Part shown: piece after piece, positions 23,367-31,979 of the stretch
Layout: every line of letters begins with the position of its first letter
How positions within the stretch are numbered: the first letter of the stretch is position 1
From: Anaerolineales bacterium UBA5797
GTDB taxonomy: Bacteria; Chloroflexota; Anaerolineae; Anaerolineales; Villigracilaceae
Length of the DNA: 31,980 nucleotides
Direction of reading: 5' to 3'
Assembly: GCA_002418205.1 (NCBI GenBank)
Contig: DIDP01000081.1
Location: 1-31,980 of the forward strand
The notes under the pieces: model-generated
Database searches by the model: none
What the model saw: only the letters and a program-made list of their open reading frames with translations
Told to the model about the DNA's origin: nothing
Program-made: the position numbers and the translations under genes

Positions 23367-24221
23367 ATGACCTACTTCGGATTTCTACTTCGCTTCTTGT
23401 TCATCCCCATCCTCGTCTTCCTTGCCATCGCGCTCTGGGATGCGAGGCAGGGCAGGCAGATCAACGGCTTCCGCAACGGACGCGCAGTGTGGACCGCGAT
23501 CGCGGTGCACATCTTCCTTGCCGTGGCATACACGACTCCCTGGGATAACTACCTCGTCGCGACCGGCGTCTGGTATTACAACCCGGACCTTGTGACAGGC
23601 ATTGTCCTTGGTTATGTTCCCATCGAGGAATACACGTTCTTCGTCGTGGAGACGATCCTTGCCGGGTTGTGGTGGTGGTTCCTTGCCCGAAGATTATCGC
23701 CGCCCGCAAACGAATTTAAGCCCAATAAACGGCTCGTCCAAATCTCGAGCGGATCGCTCATCGTGCTATGGATGATCTTCACCTATCTCTTTTTCTTCGG
23801 CGATGTCAAATGGACCTACCTGGGCATCACCCTCTTCTGGGCACTGCCGGCGATTCTTCCCCAGCTATTGTTTGGTGCCGATATTCTCTGGCATTATCGC
23901 AAGCTGGTCTTCTGGGCGATCATGGTTCCGGGGACGTATTTATCGCTAATGGATATCGTCGCTCTCAGCGATACGACCTGGTCCATTTCCAAGTCGCAGA
24001 CGACCGGGATCCTGTTCTTCGGCATCCTTCCGCTGGAGGAAGTGGTGTTTTTCTTCATCACGAATGTTCTGATCACTTTCGGGATGACACTGCTGCTTGC
24101 AAACGTCGGGCAGGAAAGATTCGTGGAGATCAAGGAACAGGTTCAGGCGTGGAAAGAGAAGCGGGCAATTCGTCCGCGTTCACAAGATCGTGAATCCATC
24201 TACGGGAAAGATAACGCCTGA
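23367..24221 (+). CDS. crtY: Fused CrtYcd-type membrane lycopene cyclase
   Basis: Membrane lycopene cyclase of the CrtYc/CrtYd (archaeal, fungal CarRA) type, which closes the ends of lycopene to rings. The 284-residue protein is an internal duplication of the two small subunits of actinobacterial enzymes. The first half has AYTTPWDNYLV and PIEEYTFF with E87-E88, and the second has SDTTWSI, TTGILFFGILPLEEVVFFF with E224-E225. Seven or eight helices are predicted. The ring type (beta or epsilon, one or both ends) is not visible. The gene's last 92 bases overlap the convergent MATE gene. It is the last gene of the carotenoid/light block. Confidence 0.92.
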   Translation: MTYFGFLLRFLFIPILVFLAIALWDARQGRQINGFRNGRAVWTAIAVHIFLAVAYTTPWDNYLVATGVWYYNPDLVTGIVLGYVPIEEYTFFVVETILAGLWWWFLARRLSPPANEFKPNKRLVQISSGSLIVLWMIFTYLFFFGDVKWTYLGITLFWALPAILPQLLFGADILWHYRKLVFWAIMVPGTYLSLMDIVALSDTTWSISKSQTTGILFFGILPLEEVVFFFITNVLITFGMTLLLANVGQERFVEIKEQVQAWKEKRAIRPRSQDRESIYGKDNA

Positions 24222-25530
24222 AGATGATGATCGCCTTGACGGCTTCCTCAAGCAACACCAGCGCATACACAAAATACACAGGGAGCCGCAGGACGAATCC
24301 GCCGATCAACGCCGCAGGGACGCCGATCATCCAGATCGAAAACAGTTCGGTGAACATGGCATAGCGTGTGTCGCCGCCCGCCCGCAGCGCGCCGATGAAG
24401 AGCATGAAGTTGAAGACGCGCAGCCAGGCGGAAAGCGCGTACACGAGCATGATGTTGCGCAAATTGGCTTCGGCGGCGGGAGAGAGTTGGTATAACCCAA
24501 CCACAGCATCGCGGATCAAAAAGACCGCGACGCCGCCCATGAGGGAAAGCATCACGGCGAGTATGGTGAAACGGCGGCTGTATTCGAAGGCGGTATCCTT
24601 CTCCCTCTCACCGATCTTGTTCCCGACCATTACCGAGCAGGCATTGCCCAATCCGATGAAGAGCACAAATACAAGTTCTTCGATGGTGGCGTTGATATTG
24701 ATCGCGGCGATGGAGTCGGTGCCGATGCGCGCATAGACCGCGTTATAAGTGGTGATGCCGAACGACCAGATCACTTCATTGATGGTTGCGGGCATGGAGG
24801 TGCGCAGGACGGTGAACAGGAAAGAGCGGTCGAAGCGGAAGAAGGTGAGCGGATTCGCTGCCAGGGGGGTTTTCAGCGCGTGGACGAGGATCAGCAACAC
24901 CACACATTCGAACGTCCAACCGATCGCCGTACCCACCGCCGCACCGCGCACGCCCAAGGCAGGCAATCCGAAATGCCCGAAGATCAAAACGTAACCGATG
25001 ATGGTCTTTAACACCAGCGAGATCACCGATACGATCATGGTCATGGTGACGAGCGTGATGCTGCGCAGGATGGCAATGTAGGAGACCGCGATTGCCATGA
25101 GCACATAACTCATCCCTACAATGCGCAGGTAGCTGCTGCCCAGTTCGATGACTTCGGGGTCTTCAGTATAAAAGCTCATCAACCGTTCAGGGACCAGGGT
25201 TGCGGCAAGGGAAAATAAGGCCGCCACAGAGATCGCCAGCGCAAGACAAATGCCCAATACCCTGCGGATGTTTTCCATGTCCCTCTTGCCCCAATATTGC
25301 GCGGTGAAGATCGCCATGCCGCTCGTCGTCCCGAAGAGGAACAGGATCAGCAGAAAGAAGATCTGGTTTGCCAGTCCCAGCGCAGCGACCGACGCCTCGC
25401 CCAACTGACCGACCATGAGCACATCGATCATGTTCAGCCCGGCGGTGATGAGTTGCTGAAAGGCAACGGGCACGGCCAGCGCCAGCATGGCACGGAAGAA
25501 AAGTTTATCCTTGAAGAAGGAGAGGGACAT
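24130..25530 (-). CDS. MATE-family efflux transporter
   Basis: A 466-residue multidrug and toxin extrusion carrier with 12 helices in two MatE halves. Typical elements are PVAFQQLITAGLNMIDVLMVGQLG in helix 1 and loop (two-part quotation), a GAAVGTAIGW element, and the second-half INATIEELVFVLFIGLGNA (quoted partly). The exact cation coupling and substrate are not visible. The C-terminus overlaps the lycopene cyclase gene tail to tail. The gene starts about 100 bases after the end of the GT2 gene. The start was taken from the long open frame with MSLSFFKDKLFF; a ribosome site GAAAGG lies further upstream on the strand. Confidence 0.9.
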   Translation of the reverse strand: MSLSFFKDKLFFRAMLALAVPVAFQQLITAGLNMIDVLMVGQLGEASVAALGLANQIFFLLILFLFGTTSGMAIFTAQYWGKRDMENIRRVLGICLALAISVAALFSLAATLVPERLMSFYTEDPEVIELGSSYLRIVGMSYVLMAIAVSYIAILRSITLVTMTMIVSVISLVLKTIIGYVLIFGHFGLPALGVRGAAVGTAIGWTFECVVLLILVHALKTPLAANPLTFFRFDRSFLFTVLRTSMPATINEVIWSFGITTYNAVYARIGTDSIAAININATIEELVFVLFIGLGNACSVMVGNKIGEREKDTAFEYSRRFTILAVMLSLMGGVAVFLIRDAVVGLYQLSPAAEANLRNIMLVYALSAWLRVFNFMLFIGALRAGGDTRYAMFTELFSIWMIGVPAALIGGFVLRLPVYFVYALVLLEEAVKAIIIFRRYLSRRWIHDLVNADELPASLSTPEPVP

Positions 25531-25626
25531 GTTGAAAGGATGAAAGCTGAAGGAGGGACAATGAAGCGATCAGCAGAAAGGATTGAGTTGGTTTATTAAC
25601 CCGTTGACTGATTACTTTCTCATGGA

Positions 25627-26559
25627 TCATTGATCTTGCGGCGCTTCACGGACAATATATAACGGCCTGCCTTTGGCTTCGTCGTAAAGACGACCGATGT
25701 ATTCGCCCAAAATCCCAAGCGAGATCAATTGCACGCCGCCAAGGAACAATACCGCGATCAACGTGGTCGCCTGACCTTCAAAAGCCAGGGAGCCATTAAT
25801 CCGCATGTAGATAACGACTGGTATGGCGATCGCGGCGATGCCCGCCGAGAAAAATCCGATATACGTGGCAACCTGCAAGGGAAAATATGAAAATCCGGTG
25901 ATGGCATTGAGCGCCAGCCGGAACATCTTGCGGAACGGATACTTGGTCTCGCCGGCGACGCGGGCGGCGCGTTTGTATTCCACGCCAACCTGTTTGAATC
26001 CCACCCAGGCGGACATGCCGCGCGGGAAGCGATGCCGTTCGCGCATGGATTTGAGCACGTCCACCACTTTGCGATCCATCAGGCGGAAGTCGCCGGTATC
26101 CAGGGGAATCTTCACATCCGTGATGCGATAGATGATGCGATAGAACAACGAGGCGGTCCACAGCTTGAACCACGATTCGCCTTCGCGTTCGGCGCGCACG
26201 GCAAAAACGACCTCGTTGCCCTCCTTCCATTTCTTCGCCATTTCGAGGATGAGTTCCGGCGGGTCTTGAAGATCGGCATCGATAATAACGACCGCGTCGC
26301 CGCGCGCGTAGTCCCAGCCTGCGGTGATGGCGATCTGATGACCGAAGTTGCGCGCAAAGATGACAGGACGGACATGCCTGTCCTTCTTTGCAAGTTCACG
26401 GAGCATGCCGGTGGAGCCGTCGGTGGAGCCGTCGTCCACGAGCACCAGTTCCCAGGGTTCATCGGTGGAGTCCATCACATCCTTCACACGACGATACAGT
26501 TCGGGGATGTTATCTTTTTCGTTATAGATGGGGGCAACGATCGAGTAGGTGATTTTCAT
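25627..26559 (-). CDS. GT2 glycosyltransferase, GtrB/DPM1-like
   Basis: Membrane-associated family-2 glycosyltransferase, 310 residues, that probably moves a sugar from a nucleotide donor to a polyprenyl phosphate. Seen: SIVAPIYNEKDNIPEL at the start, DDGSTD (42-47), the metal/donor DADLQD (94-99), and a QxxRW-like late loop replaced by KSMRERHRFPRGM. Two helices at the C-terminus (about 225-250 and 258-282) end in GEYIGRLYDEAKGRP, as in GtrB/ArnC. The start at 26559 is preferred as the family consensus begins MKITYSIVAP; an upstream in-frame ATG at 26586 adds nine polar residues. Neighbours on the same strand are AI-2E family and threonine synthase genes. Confidence 0.9.
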   Translation of the reverse strand: MKITYSIVAPIYNEKDNIPELYRRVKDVMDSTDEPWELVLVDDGSTDGSTGMLRELAKKDRHVRPVIFARNFGHQIAITAGWDYARGDAVVIIDADLQDPPELILEMAKKWKEGNEVVFAVRAEREGESWFKLWTASLFYRIIYRITDVKIPLDTGDFRLMDRKVVDVLKSMRERHRFPRGMSAWVGFKQVGVEYKRAARVAGETKYPFRKMFRLALNAITGFSYFPLQVATYIGFFSAGIAAIAIPVVIYMRINGSLAFEGQATTLIAVLFLGGVQLISLGILGEYIGRLYDEAKGRPLYIVREAPQDQ

Positions 26560-26646
26560 TGTTTGGTTTTCTTTCGAGCGGGACATTGCCGAAGTTGCGA
26601 TCAGGCAGAGGAGGCTGGAACAGGTACGGGTGGGTCGGACGCGTCC

Positions 26647-27813
26647 TCATCCCTTGCTCTTTGGCTTCCTGGGTTTGAGCCGCGTCCGTTTGGGCGGATT
26701 GATCTTTTCGGGCGGCGCGACGAACTGGCTGCTGCCGTCATCCTCGAACGGAGGCAGGCCGAGCACCTTGCGCTGGACATATCCGGCGATCACGACCACC
26801 GATGCCAGCACCGGAACGACCAGCAGCGCGCCGAGTATTCCTTCGAGGATGGTGGCGACCAGGATGACGATGAATACCAGCGCTTCGTTCATGTGCACAC
26901 TGCGCCCCATGATGATCGGGCGCAGGAAGAAGTTCTTTGCGTTGATCAGCACCAGATAGACGAGGACGACAATCGCCGCCACCCAAAAATTGGAGAGCGG
27001 GATCCAGGTGGAACCTTCGAGCAGAGCCACACCCGCCGCCAGCGCCATTGCCAGGAACGGACCGACATCCGGTACAAGCGTGAACAACCCCGCGATCACA
27101 CCCAGCACCAACGCGCCGGGAATCCCGAGGATGAGCCACGCGATGGTGAACACAACACCAACGATCAGCATCAATACGATCTGCCCGCGCAGGTATCCCA
27201 TCCAGACCCGCTTTATGCGGTCGTATAATTCCTCCAGTTCGGGGCGGTAGGGTGAGGGCGCCAGTTGCATCATCCAATCGCGCATCTCGGGCCAGCGGGC
27301 AAGGAACAAATACACGCTGACCAGGATGATCAGGAACCACAATACACCGACGGAGGTTGTTTCCAAGACTTTCAAAGCCTCTTCAGGAAGGGGGGTCAAT
27401 ACCGCGGTCTGCACCTGGGAGAGGCTCCGTCCCCACTCCTCCAGATGGAATACCAGCCGCCCGAAATGGATGGGCTGCGAGAGCGCGTCGCTGATCTGGT
27501 TCGAGAGGTCCAGCAGGTCTTCGATCACGATCCGAAATTCATCATAGAAGATCGGCGCGAGCGTGGCGGGGAGTCCCACCAGCAGGATCACCGCGGAAAA
27601 ATAAACGACGTTCACCGCGGCAGTCCGGGTCATGTGGGTCTGTGTCGAAAGATAAACGACCGCGGGGTTAATGAGATAGGCAACGAACGCGGCGATCACC
27701 AGATTCGTCACCGCTTCGCGCGCATAAAACAGGAACCCTGCGATCGCAAGGAAACAAAGCACCGCAACAACATATCGAAATGGAAGGCTCCACTGTGTAT
27801 TTTCCCTGCTCAT
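26647..27813 (-). CDS. AI-2E family transporter (PerM/TqsA type)
   Basis: A 388-residue membrane protein with about eight helices. The family's pattern is visible: an N-terminal two-helix unit, a long amphipathic stretch (residues 85-165), then the conserved GYLRGQIVLMLIVGV and LVPDVGPFLAMA part, and LRPIIMGRSVHMNEALVF near 305. The C-terminus is a basic Pro/Lys/Arg tail. The family includes the AI-2 exporter TqsA and Na+/H+ antiporter-like proteins; its role here is open. The ATG overlaps the threonine synthase stop (ATGA). Confidence 0.9.
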   Translation of the reverse strand: MSRENTQWSLPFRYVVAVLCFLAIAGFLFYAREAVTNLVIAAFVAYLINPAVVYLSTQTHMTRTAAVNVVYFSAVILLVGLPATLAPIFYDEFRIVIEDLLDLSNQISDALSQPIHFGRLVFHLEEWGRSLSQVQTAVLTPLPEEALKVLETTSVGVLWFLIILVSVYLFLARWPEMRDWMMQLAPSPYRPELEELYDRIKRVWMGYLRGQIVLMLIVGVVFTIAWLILGIPGALVLGVIAGLFTLVPDVGPFLAMALAAGVALLEGSTWIPLSNFWVAAIVVLVYLVLINAKNFFLRPIIMGRSVHMNEALVFIVILVATILEGILGALLVVPVLASVVVIAGYVQRKVLGLPPFEDDGSSQFVAPPEKINPPKRTRLKPRKPKSKG

Positions 27814-29078
27814 AACAACTTTTTCACTGCCTCCAGCGTTGGTTCGATGACCGGCGCAGACTCGACCGCCTGCATCGCGGCACGGACGTCCTTCAGCCCG
27901 CTGCCTGTATTTAACACCAGGATGGGATCCTCGCCTCCGACCACGCTGAAGGCTGATCCCTTTATGAGACCGGCATAGGCCGTCGCCCCGGCCGGTTCGG
28001 CGAAGATGCCCGCCCGGCCGAGTTCCGCGATCGCCTTCAAGATCTCCTCGTCCGACACCGTGATGTACGTGCCGTCCGTTTCCTTCGCGGCGCGCACCGC
28101 GCGGACTCCGTCACGCGGCAGATCAACGGAAATGGAGTCGGCAATCGTCTTTGCAGAGACGGGTGTGATCGTTTCGGTGTTCCCAAGGAACGCGTTCGCG
28201 ATCGCGGCGGAACCCTCCGCCTGCACGCCAATGATGCGCGGGACGCGCGGCAGCCAGCCAAGTTGCACAAGGTCTTTGAACCCCTTATGGATTCCTGAGA
28301 TGATATTCCCATCGCCCACAGAGACGAACACGGTCAAAGGCGCGTGGTCGGCTTCCTCCCCGATGTGTTTATGCATTTCGCGATGGGCATCCTGCCACCA
28401 CTCCCAGATCTCGAAGGCGGCGGTCTTCTTCCCCTCCGCCGTGAATGGATTGTAGCCGGTGTTGCGGCAGTACCACCCGAATTCTTCCGCACATTTGATC
28501 GTGAGATCGAACGCGTCGTCATAGGTGCCATCCACCAGAATGACCTTCGCACCGAAGATCAACAGTTGCGCCACCTTCGCCTGCGGCGCGGACTTGGGGG
28601 CGAAGATCACGGCTTTTTGTCCCACCGCGGCAGACATCCCTGCGAGGGCCGCGCCCGCATTGCCGGTGGAGGCGGTCACAACGACCTCCGCTTTGAGTTC
28701 CTGCGCGCGGGCAACAACGATGGCGGAGGCGCGGTCCTTGAAGGATGCGGTCGGGTTCCGCGATTCGTCCTTCAGCCAGACGTTCTGCAATCCAAGTTTT
28801 TCGGTGAGGGAGGTCAATTTAAATACCGGCGTCCCGCCCGCGGCATGGAGCGGAGTCGCTTCGCCCGGCGGTTCCTGCACGGGCAGGAGCGGCAAATAGC
28901 GCCAGAGGGACGGGTCGGTACGCGAGAGAATATCTTCAGGCTCGTACTTGTTCTTGAGGGCCTCGTAATCGAGCACCACATCCAAATTCCCGCCGTCCTT
29001 CGGACAGGTATATGTGATTTCGTCGGGAGAATATTCCGTCCCGCACAACGAACAGCGATAGCCGGTGAATTTTTCCAT
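27810..29078 (-). CDS. thrC: Threonine synthase
   Basis: PLP enzyme that makes L-threonine from O-phospho-L-homoserine; cytosolic. The 422-residue protein has an N-terminal zinc-ribbon-like segment (C9, C12, C25), then the fold-type II core: NPTASFKDRAS with K114 as Schiff-base lysine, the phosphate loop TASTGNAGAA, and VGDGNIISG with the later GAGIFAEPAGAT. The lineage resembles bacterial/plant type threonine synthases. The ATG at 29078 has no strong ribosome site that I could pick. It is the first gene of the minus-strand set with AI-2E and GT2. Confidence 0.93.
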   Translation of the reverse strand: MEKFTGYRCSLCGTEYSPDEITYTCPKDGGNLDVVLDYEALKNKYEPEDILSRTDPSLWRYLPLLPVQEPPGEATPLHAAGGTPVFKLTSLTEKLGLQNVWLKDESRNPTASFKDRASAIVVARAQELKAEVVVTASTGNAGAALAGMSAAVGQKAVIFAPKSAPQAKVAQLLIFGAKVILVDGTYDDAFDLTIKCAEEFGWYCRNTGYNPFTAEGKKTAAFEIWEWWQDAHREMHKHIGEEADHAPLTVFVSVGDGNIISGIHKGFKDLVQLGWLPRVPRIIGVQAEGSAAIANAFLGNTETITPVSAKTIADSISVDLPRDGVRAVRAAKETDGTYITVSDEEILKAIAELGRAGIFAEPAGATAYAGLIKGSAFSVVGGEDPILVLNTGSGLKDVRAAMQAVESAPVIEPTLEAVKKLL

Positions 29079-29216
29079 GCATTGATTTTACCCGATATGC
29101 CACGGGAGTTTGTCAAGCTCATTTGTCCAAACCGAAAGTAAAAATTAAAGTGATACCCCCAAAAAACCGGGATGAATGTCCTCAGCCGGTCCGTGAGTTT
29201 CTTCCCGATTTGCCTA

Positions 29217-29245
29217 TTGACTGCGAAATTTGGGTATGCTACTAT
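29217..29245 (+). promoter_or_regulatory. Promoter of the FadR/GntR gene, extended -10
   Basis: TTGACT, 17 bases and TACTAT, with TG one base before the -10 (extended -10). The predicted start, about 29252, lies in the palindrome that follows. Confidence 0.75.
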
Positions 29246-29248
29246 CTT

Positions 29249-29274
29249 TTTGGATATTATATCTAATATCCAAA
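29249..29274. promoter_or_regulatory. 26-bp palindromic operator
   Basis: TTTGGATATTA and TAATATCCAAA are perfect 11-base arms with a 4-base centre TATC. The site starts 4 bases after the -10 and covers the predicted transcription start, the classic place for repression. It probably binds the FadR/GntR protein made from the same message. Confidence 0.75.
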
Positions 29275-29410
29275 GGTCCAAGGGTGAGGGCCCCTTGACA
29301 ACGAACTTCATTCTGTGTGTTTTTTCGAGCAGGCAGGAATGGCTCTCTGGCGGGGTAAGAGGGAACCAATCGTTCTATTTTTGCACCTTACAGCGGGGGA
29401 AAGGACAGGG

Positions 29411-30097
29411 GTGAACATCGTGCGAGCAGATACACAATTCCACGGACAATTGAGAAATGTCATCGCCGACAGAATCCGCACAGCCATCCTGGAGGGCAGG
29501 TTTAAGCCCGGGGAGTGGATGAGGCAGGAGCGGCTCGCGCGGGAATTTGGCGTCAGCCAGATGCCGGTGCGTGAAGCGCTAAAGGAACTATCCACAGAAG
29601 GATTGATCGAACATGTCCCCTACCGCGGAGCGCGGGTGATATCCTTTTCACTGGACGATATACAGGATCTTTACGAACACCGTGCATACCTGGAAGGACG
29701 CGCCGCCTTCCATGCGGCGAAGTTAATCAGCTCAGATCAAATAACCGGGATCAAAAACATTCAGTTCGAGATGGAAAATTTCAGCGCGCCCGAGCATATC
29801 GCCAGGTACAGGGAATTAAACCGTCTTTTCCACAAATCCATCTGTTTGGCAAGCAAACATGATTATCTGATACGGACTTTAAACCAGATGTGGGCAATTT
29901 TCCCGACCATGCTGATAGCGAATTTTACGATCACAGCCACACACCCCATACCGGACAGGGACTTGATCGATATCGAGGAGCACAGGGCGATCATCACCGC
30001 GCTGGAAACGCGCGATGCAACAACTTCCGAAAAAGCTGTGAAGGAGCATATCTTGAATACGAGCTTTCAATTGATATCCTTTATTCGGTCACAGTAA
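29411..30097 (+). CDS. GntR-family regulator, FadR (FCD) subfamily
   Basis: Ligand-responsive transcription regulator. The GntR winged helix covers about residues 9-75 (LRNVIADRIRTAILEGRFKPGE, quoted in sequence with WMRQERLAREFGVSQMPVREALKEL next). The all-helical FCD effector domain follows, with the typical HRAYLEGRAA, FHKSICLAS and EEHRAIITAL, the last including metal/ligand His. The GTG at 29411 is preferred: AAGGA lies 5 bases upstream, giving 228 residues, normal for the family; an upstream GTG at 29315 would add 32 unrelated residues. The palindrome at its promoter suggests autoregulation, and the transporter gene downstream is a likely target. The ligand is unknown. Confidence 0.9.
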   Translation: MNIVRADTQFHGQLRNVIADRIRTAILEGRFKPGEWMRQERLAREFGVSQMPVREALKELSTEGLIEHVPYRGARVISFSLDDIQDLYEHRAYLEGRAAFHAAKLISSDQITGIKNIQFEMENFSAPEHIARYRELNRLFHKSICLASKHDYLIRTLNQMWAIFPTMLIANFTITATHPIPDRDLIDIEEHRAIITALETRDATTSEKAVKEHILNTSFQLISFIRSQ

Positions 30098-30211
30098 CCA
30101 CACAACCCATTCCAAGGCTTCGGTAATCCATGCCAGGCGCAACCCTGAAAGTTCACGAAAAGGAGGCGGTCATAGAGATAATTTCGCTGTCGGTTGTCCA
30201 TAAGTTTGTTC

Positions 30212-30219
30212 ATATCCAA
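30212..30219. promoter_or_regulatory. Half-site of the GntR-gene palindrome before the transporter gene
   Basis: ATATCCAA, identical to the outer 8 bases of one arm of the palindrome at 29249-29274, lies 23 bases before the GTG of the substrate-binding protein. The opposite arm is poorly kept (TTG then mismatches). The match is suggestive only. Confidence 0.35.
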
Positions 30220-30242
30220 CCTATATTTCTCGGAGGAGAAAC

Positions 30243-31979
30243 GTGAAACAAAAATTCTTTGTCCTACTTGCCTTGCTCGTGCTGGTCAGCATGTTGATGA
30301 CCGCGTGCGGTGGAGGGGCGGTTGAAACCCCCGCCTCAGAGCCTCCTGCCGGGGGGCAGGAACCGGCACCCGTCGAACCAGCCGCGCCCGCACAACCCAC
30401 CTTCAGCGGGACCGTTACAATCACCTTCACCCAGGAACCTGACAACCTCAACCCCATGTACACCGATATGTCCTTCTCGGGTTACCTGCGTCCGTTCTAT
30501 CTCAAACCCTCCTGGGACTTCGACGAGAACGCCAAACCCATCCCGGTGCTAGCCAAGGAAATCCCGTCCGTGGATAACGGCGGTCTGAGTGCGGATGGAA
30601 AATCCGTCACCATAAAATTACGGGATGACATTACCTGGAGCGATGGAGAGCCCCTCACCGCCGATGATTATGTCTTCACGTATGACATGATCATGTCGGA
30701 TAAGAATGTTCCCCTCAGCCGCTACCCGTATGAGGATTACGTGACCAGCGTGGAAGCCCCGGATCCAACAACGGTTGTGATCACCTTCAACAAACCCTTT
30801 GCCGCCTGGCTGACATCCCTGTTCTACTGGGTTCTGCCCAAACATATTCTCCAGCCTGTCTTCGAAGCGGATGGCACGATCGACAACGCCGAATGGAACC
30901 GCAACCCGACCGTCGGTGTCGGTCCCTTCATGTTAAGTGAATGGGAAACCGGCAGCCATCTTGCATTCAAAGCCAATCCGAATTGGATCCAGCCGCCCAA
31001 GCTTGAACAGGTCTTCATCCGCATCGTGCCGGACGATGCCGCACAGGAGGCTGCCATCTTCGCCGGGGATACCGATATCGGCGTGTTCCTCTCTTCAGAC
31101 CAGATCGATAAACTCGAGGCAACCGGCAAAGTGAAGGTCGTGGCGGTGACGTCCGGTTATAACGAAGCCTGGTTCCTGAACGTAAACCCCGATACAACCC
31201 ACCCCGCCATGCTGGATGTGAACGTCCGCAAGGCGATCGCCCTGGCCACAGACCGCTTTACGATCGTAAACGATCTGCTGAAGGCGGAAATCAACCCCGT
31301 CAATGTCACCTACTGGGATATGACACCGCCCTACCAGACCGATACCCTCAAACCCTATCCTTATGACCCCGAACAGGCGAAGCAGCTATTGGATGCCGCC
31401 GGTTGGATCGATTCGGATGGGGATGGGATTCGAGACAAAGTGATCGATGGAAAGAAGGTCGACCTGAAACTGCGCTATATTACCAACCAGCGCGAACTGC
31501 GCAAGAACGTCCAGGCGGTGGTGGAACAGCAGTGGAAACTGGTAGGGATCGGCGTCGAACTGATCAACTATTCCAGCGATGTGTTCTGGAACAGTTACAA
31601 CGATGGCGGTCCACAGGCACAAGGTCTGTATGAAATCGCCGAGTTCTCCAGCGTTCAGGATTCCTATCCGGATCCCGACGCGTCCTCCGGATGGACATGC
31701 GATCAGATCACCAGCGCCGACAACCCCGAGGGCGGCAACAATCAGGGGTATTGCAACCCGGAGATCGACAAGTTGATGGCAGAGCAGGCGACCACGCTCG
31801 ACCCGGTCAAGCGCAAGGAACTGTACAACCAGATCGAGCAGATCATCTACGACGATTACGTTTATATCGGCATGTGGAAGGACCCCGACCTGTGGTCTGT
31901 CAGCAGCCGGTTGAAGAATGTTAAGTTTTCAGGTGTCTATCCGTTCTGGAACGCCTATGAATGGGAAGTAACCGATTAG
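30243..31979 (+). CDS. ABC transporter substrate-binding lipoprotein, peptide/nickel family
   Basis: Extracytoplasmic solute-binding protein of the family-5 type (OppA/DppA/NikA). It is a complete 578-residue protein that ends just inside the window. The signal peptide ends in the lipobox LMTAC with C22, then a Gly/Pro/Ala linker precedes the mature domain TFSGTVTITFTQEPDNLNPMYTD (quoted in parts; QEPDNLNPM is typical). Later are YDPEQAKQLLDAAGW and ERG-like repeats of the family, and a C-terminal YVYIGMWKDPDLW. GGAGGAG precedes the GTG start. The permease and ATPase genes should follow beyond the window. The substrate is open; it is likely controlled by the FadR/GntR protein upstream. Confidence 0.93.
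   Translation: MKQKFFVLLALLVLVSMLMTACGGGAVETPASEPPAGGQEPAPVEPAAPAQPTFSGTVTITFTQEPDNLNPMYTDMSFSGYLRPFYLKPSWDFDENAKPIPVLAKEIPSVDNGGLSADGKSVTIKLRDDITWSDGEPLTADDYVFTYDMIMSDKNVPLSRYPYEDYVTSVEAPDPTTVVITFNKPFAAWLTSLFYWVLPKHILQPVFEADGTIDNAEWNRNPTVGVGPFMLSEWETGSHLAFKANPNWIQPPKLEQVFIRIVPDDAAQEAAIFAGDTDIGVFLSSDQIDKLEATGKVKVVAVTSGYNEAWFLNVNPDTTHPAMLDVNVRKAIALATDRFTIVNDLLKAEINPVNVTYWDMTPPYQTDTLKPYPYDPEQAKQLLDAAGWIDSDGDGIRDKVIDGKKVDLKLRYITNQRELRKNVQAVVEQQWKLVGIGVELINYSSDVFWNSYNDGGPQAQGLYEIAEFSSVQDSYPDPDASSGWTCDQITSADNPEGGNNQGYCNPEIDKLMAEQATTLDPVKRKELYNQIEQIIYDDYVYIGMWKDPDLWSVSSRLKNVKFSGVYPFWNAYEWEVTD

Noticed and set aside
25531..25626. A possible small gene or terminator between MATE and GT2
   Set aside because: No frame with a ribosome site and no stable hairpin with a T-run.
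26032..27228. A 398-codon plus-strand open frame opposite the GT2 and AI-2E genes
   Set aside because: It spans two real genes and their gap, has no ribosome site, and its composition is that of an antisense frame.
29079..29216. A promoter for threonine synthase using TTGACA and TAAAAT on the minus strand
   Set aside because: The hexamers are 20 bases apart, too far for a normal sigma-70 promoter; nothing else in this stretch is convincing.
30129..30245. A 38-codon frame overlapping the start of the substrate-binding protein
   Set aside because: No ribosome site, and the strong GGAGGAG belongs to the GTG at 30243.
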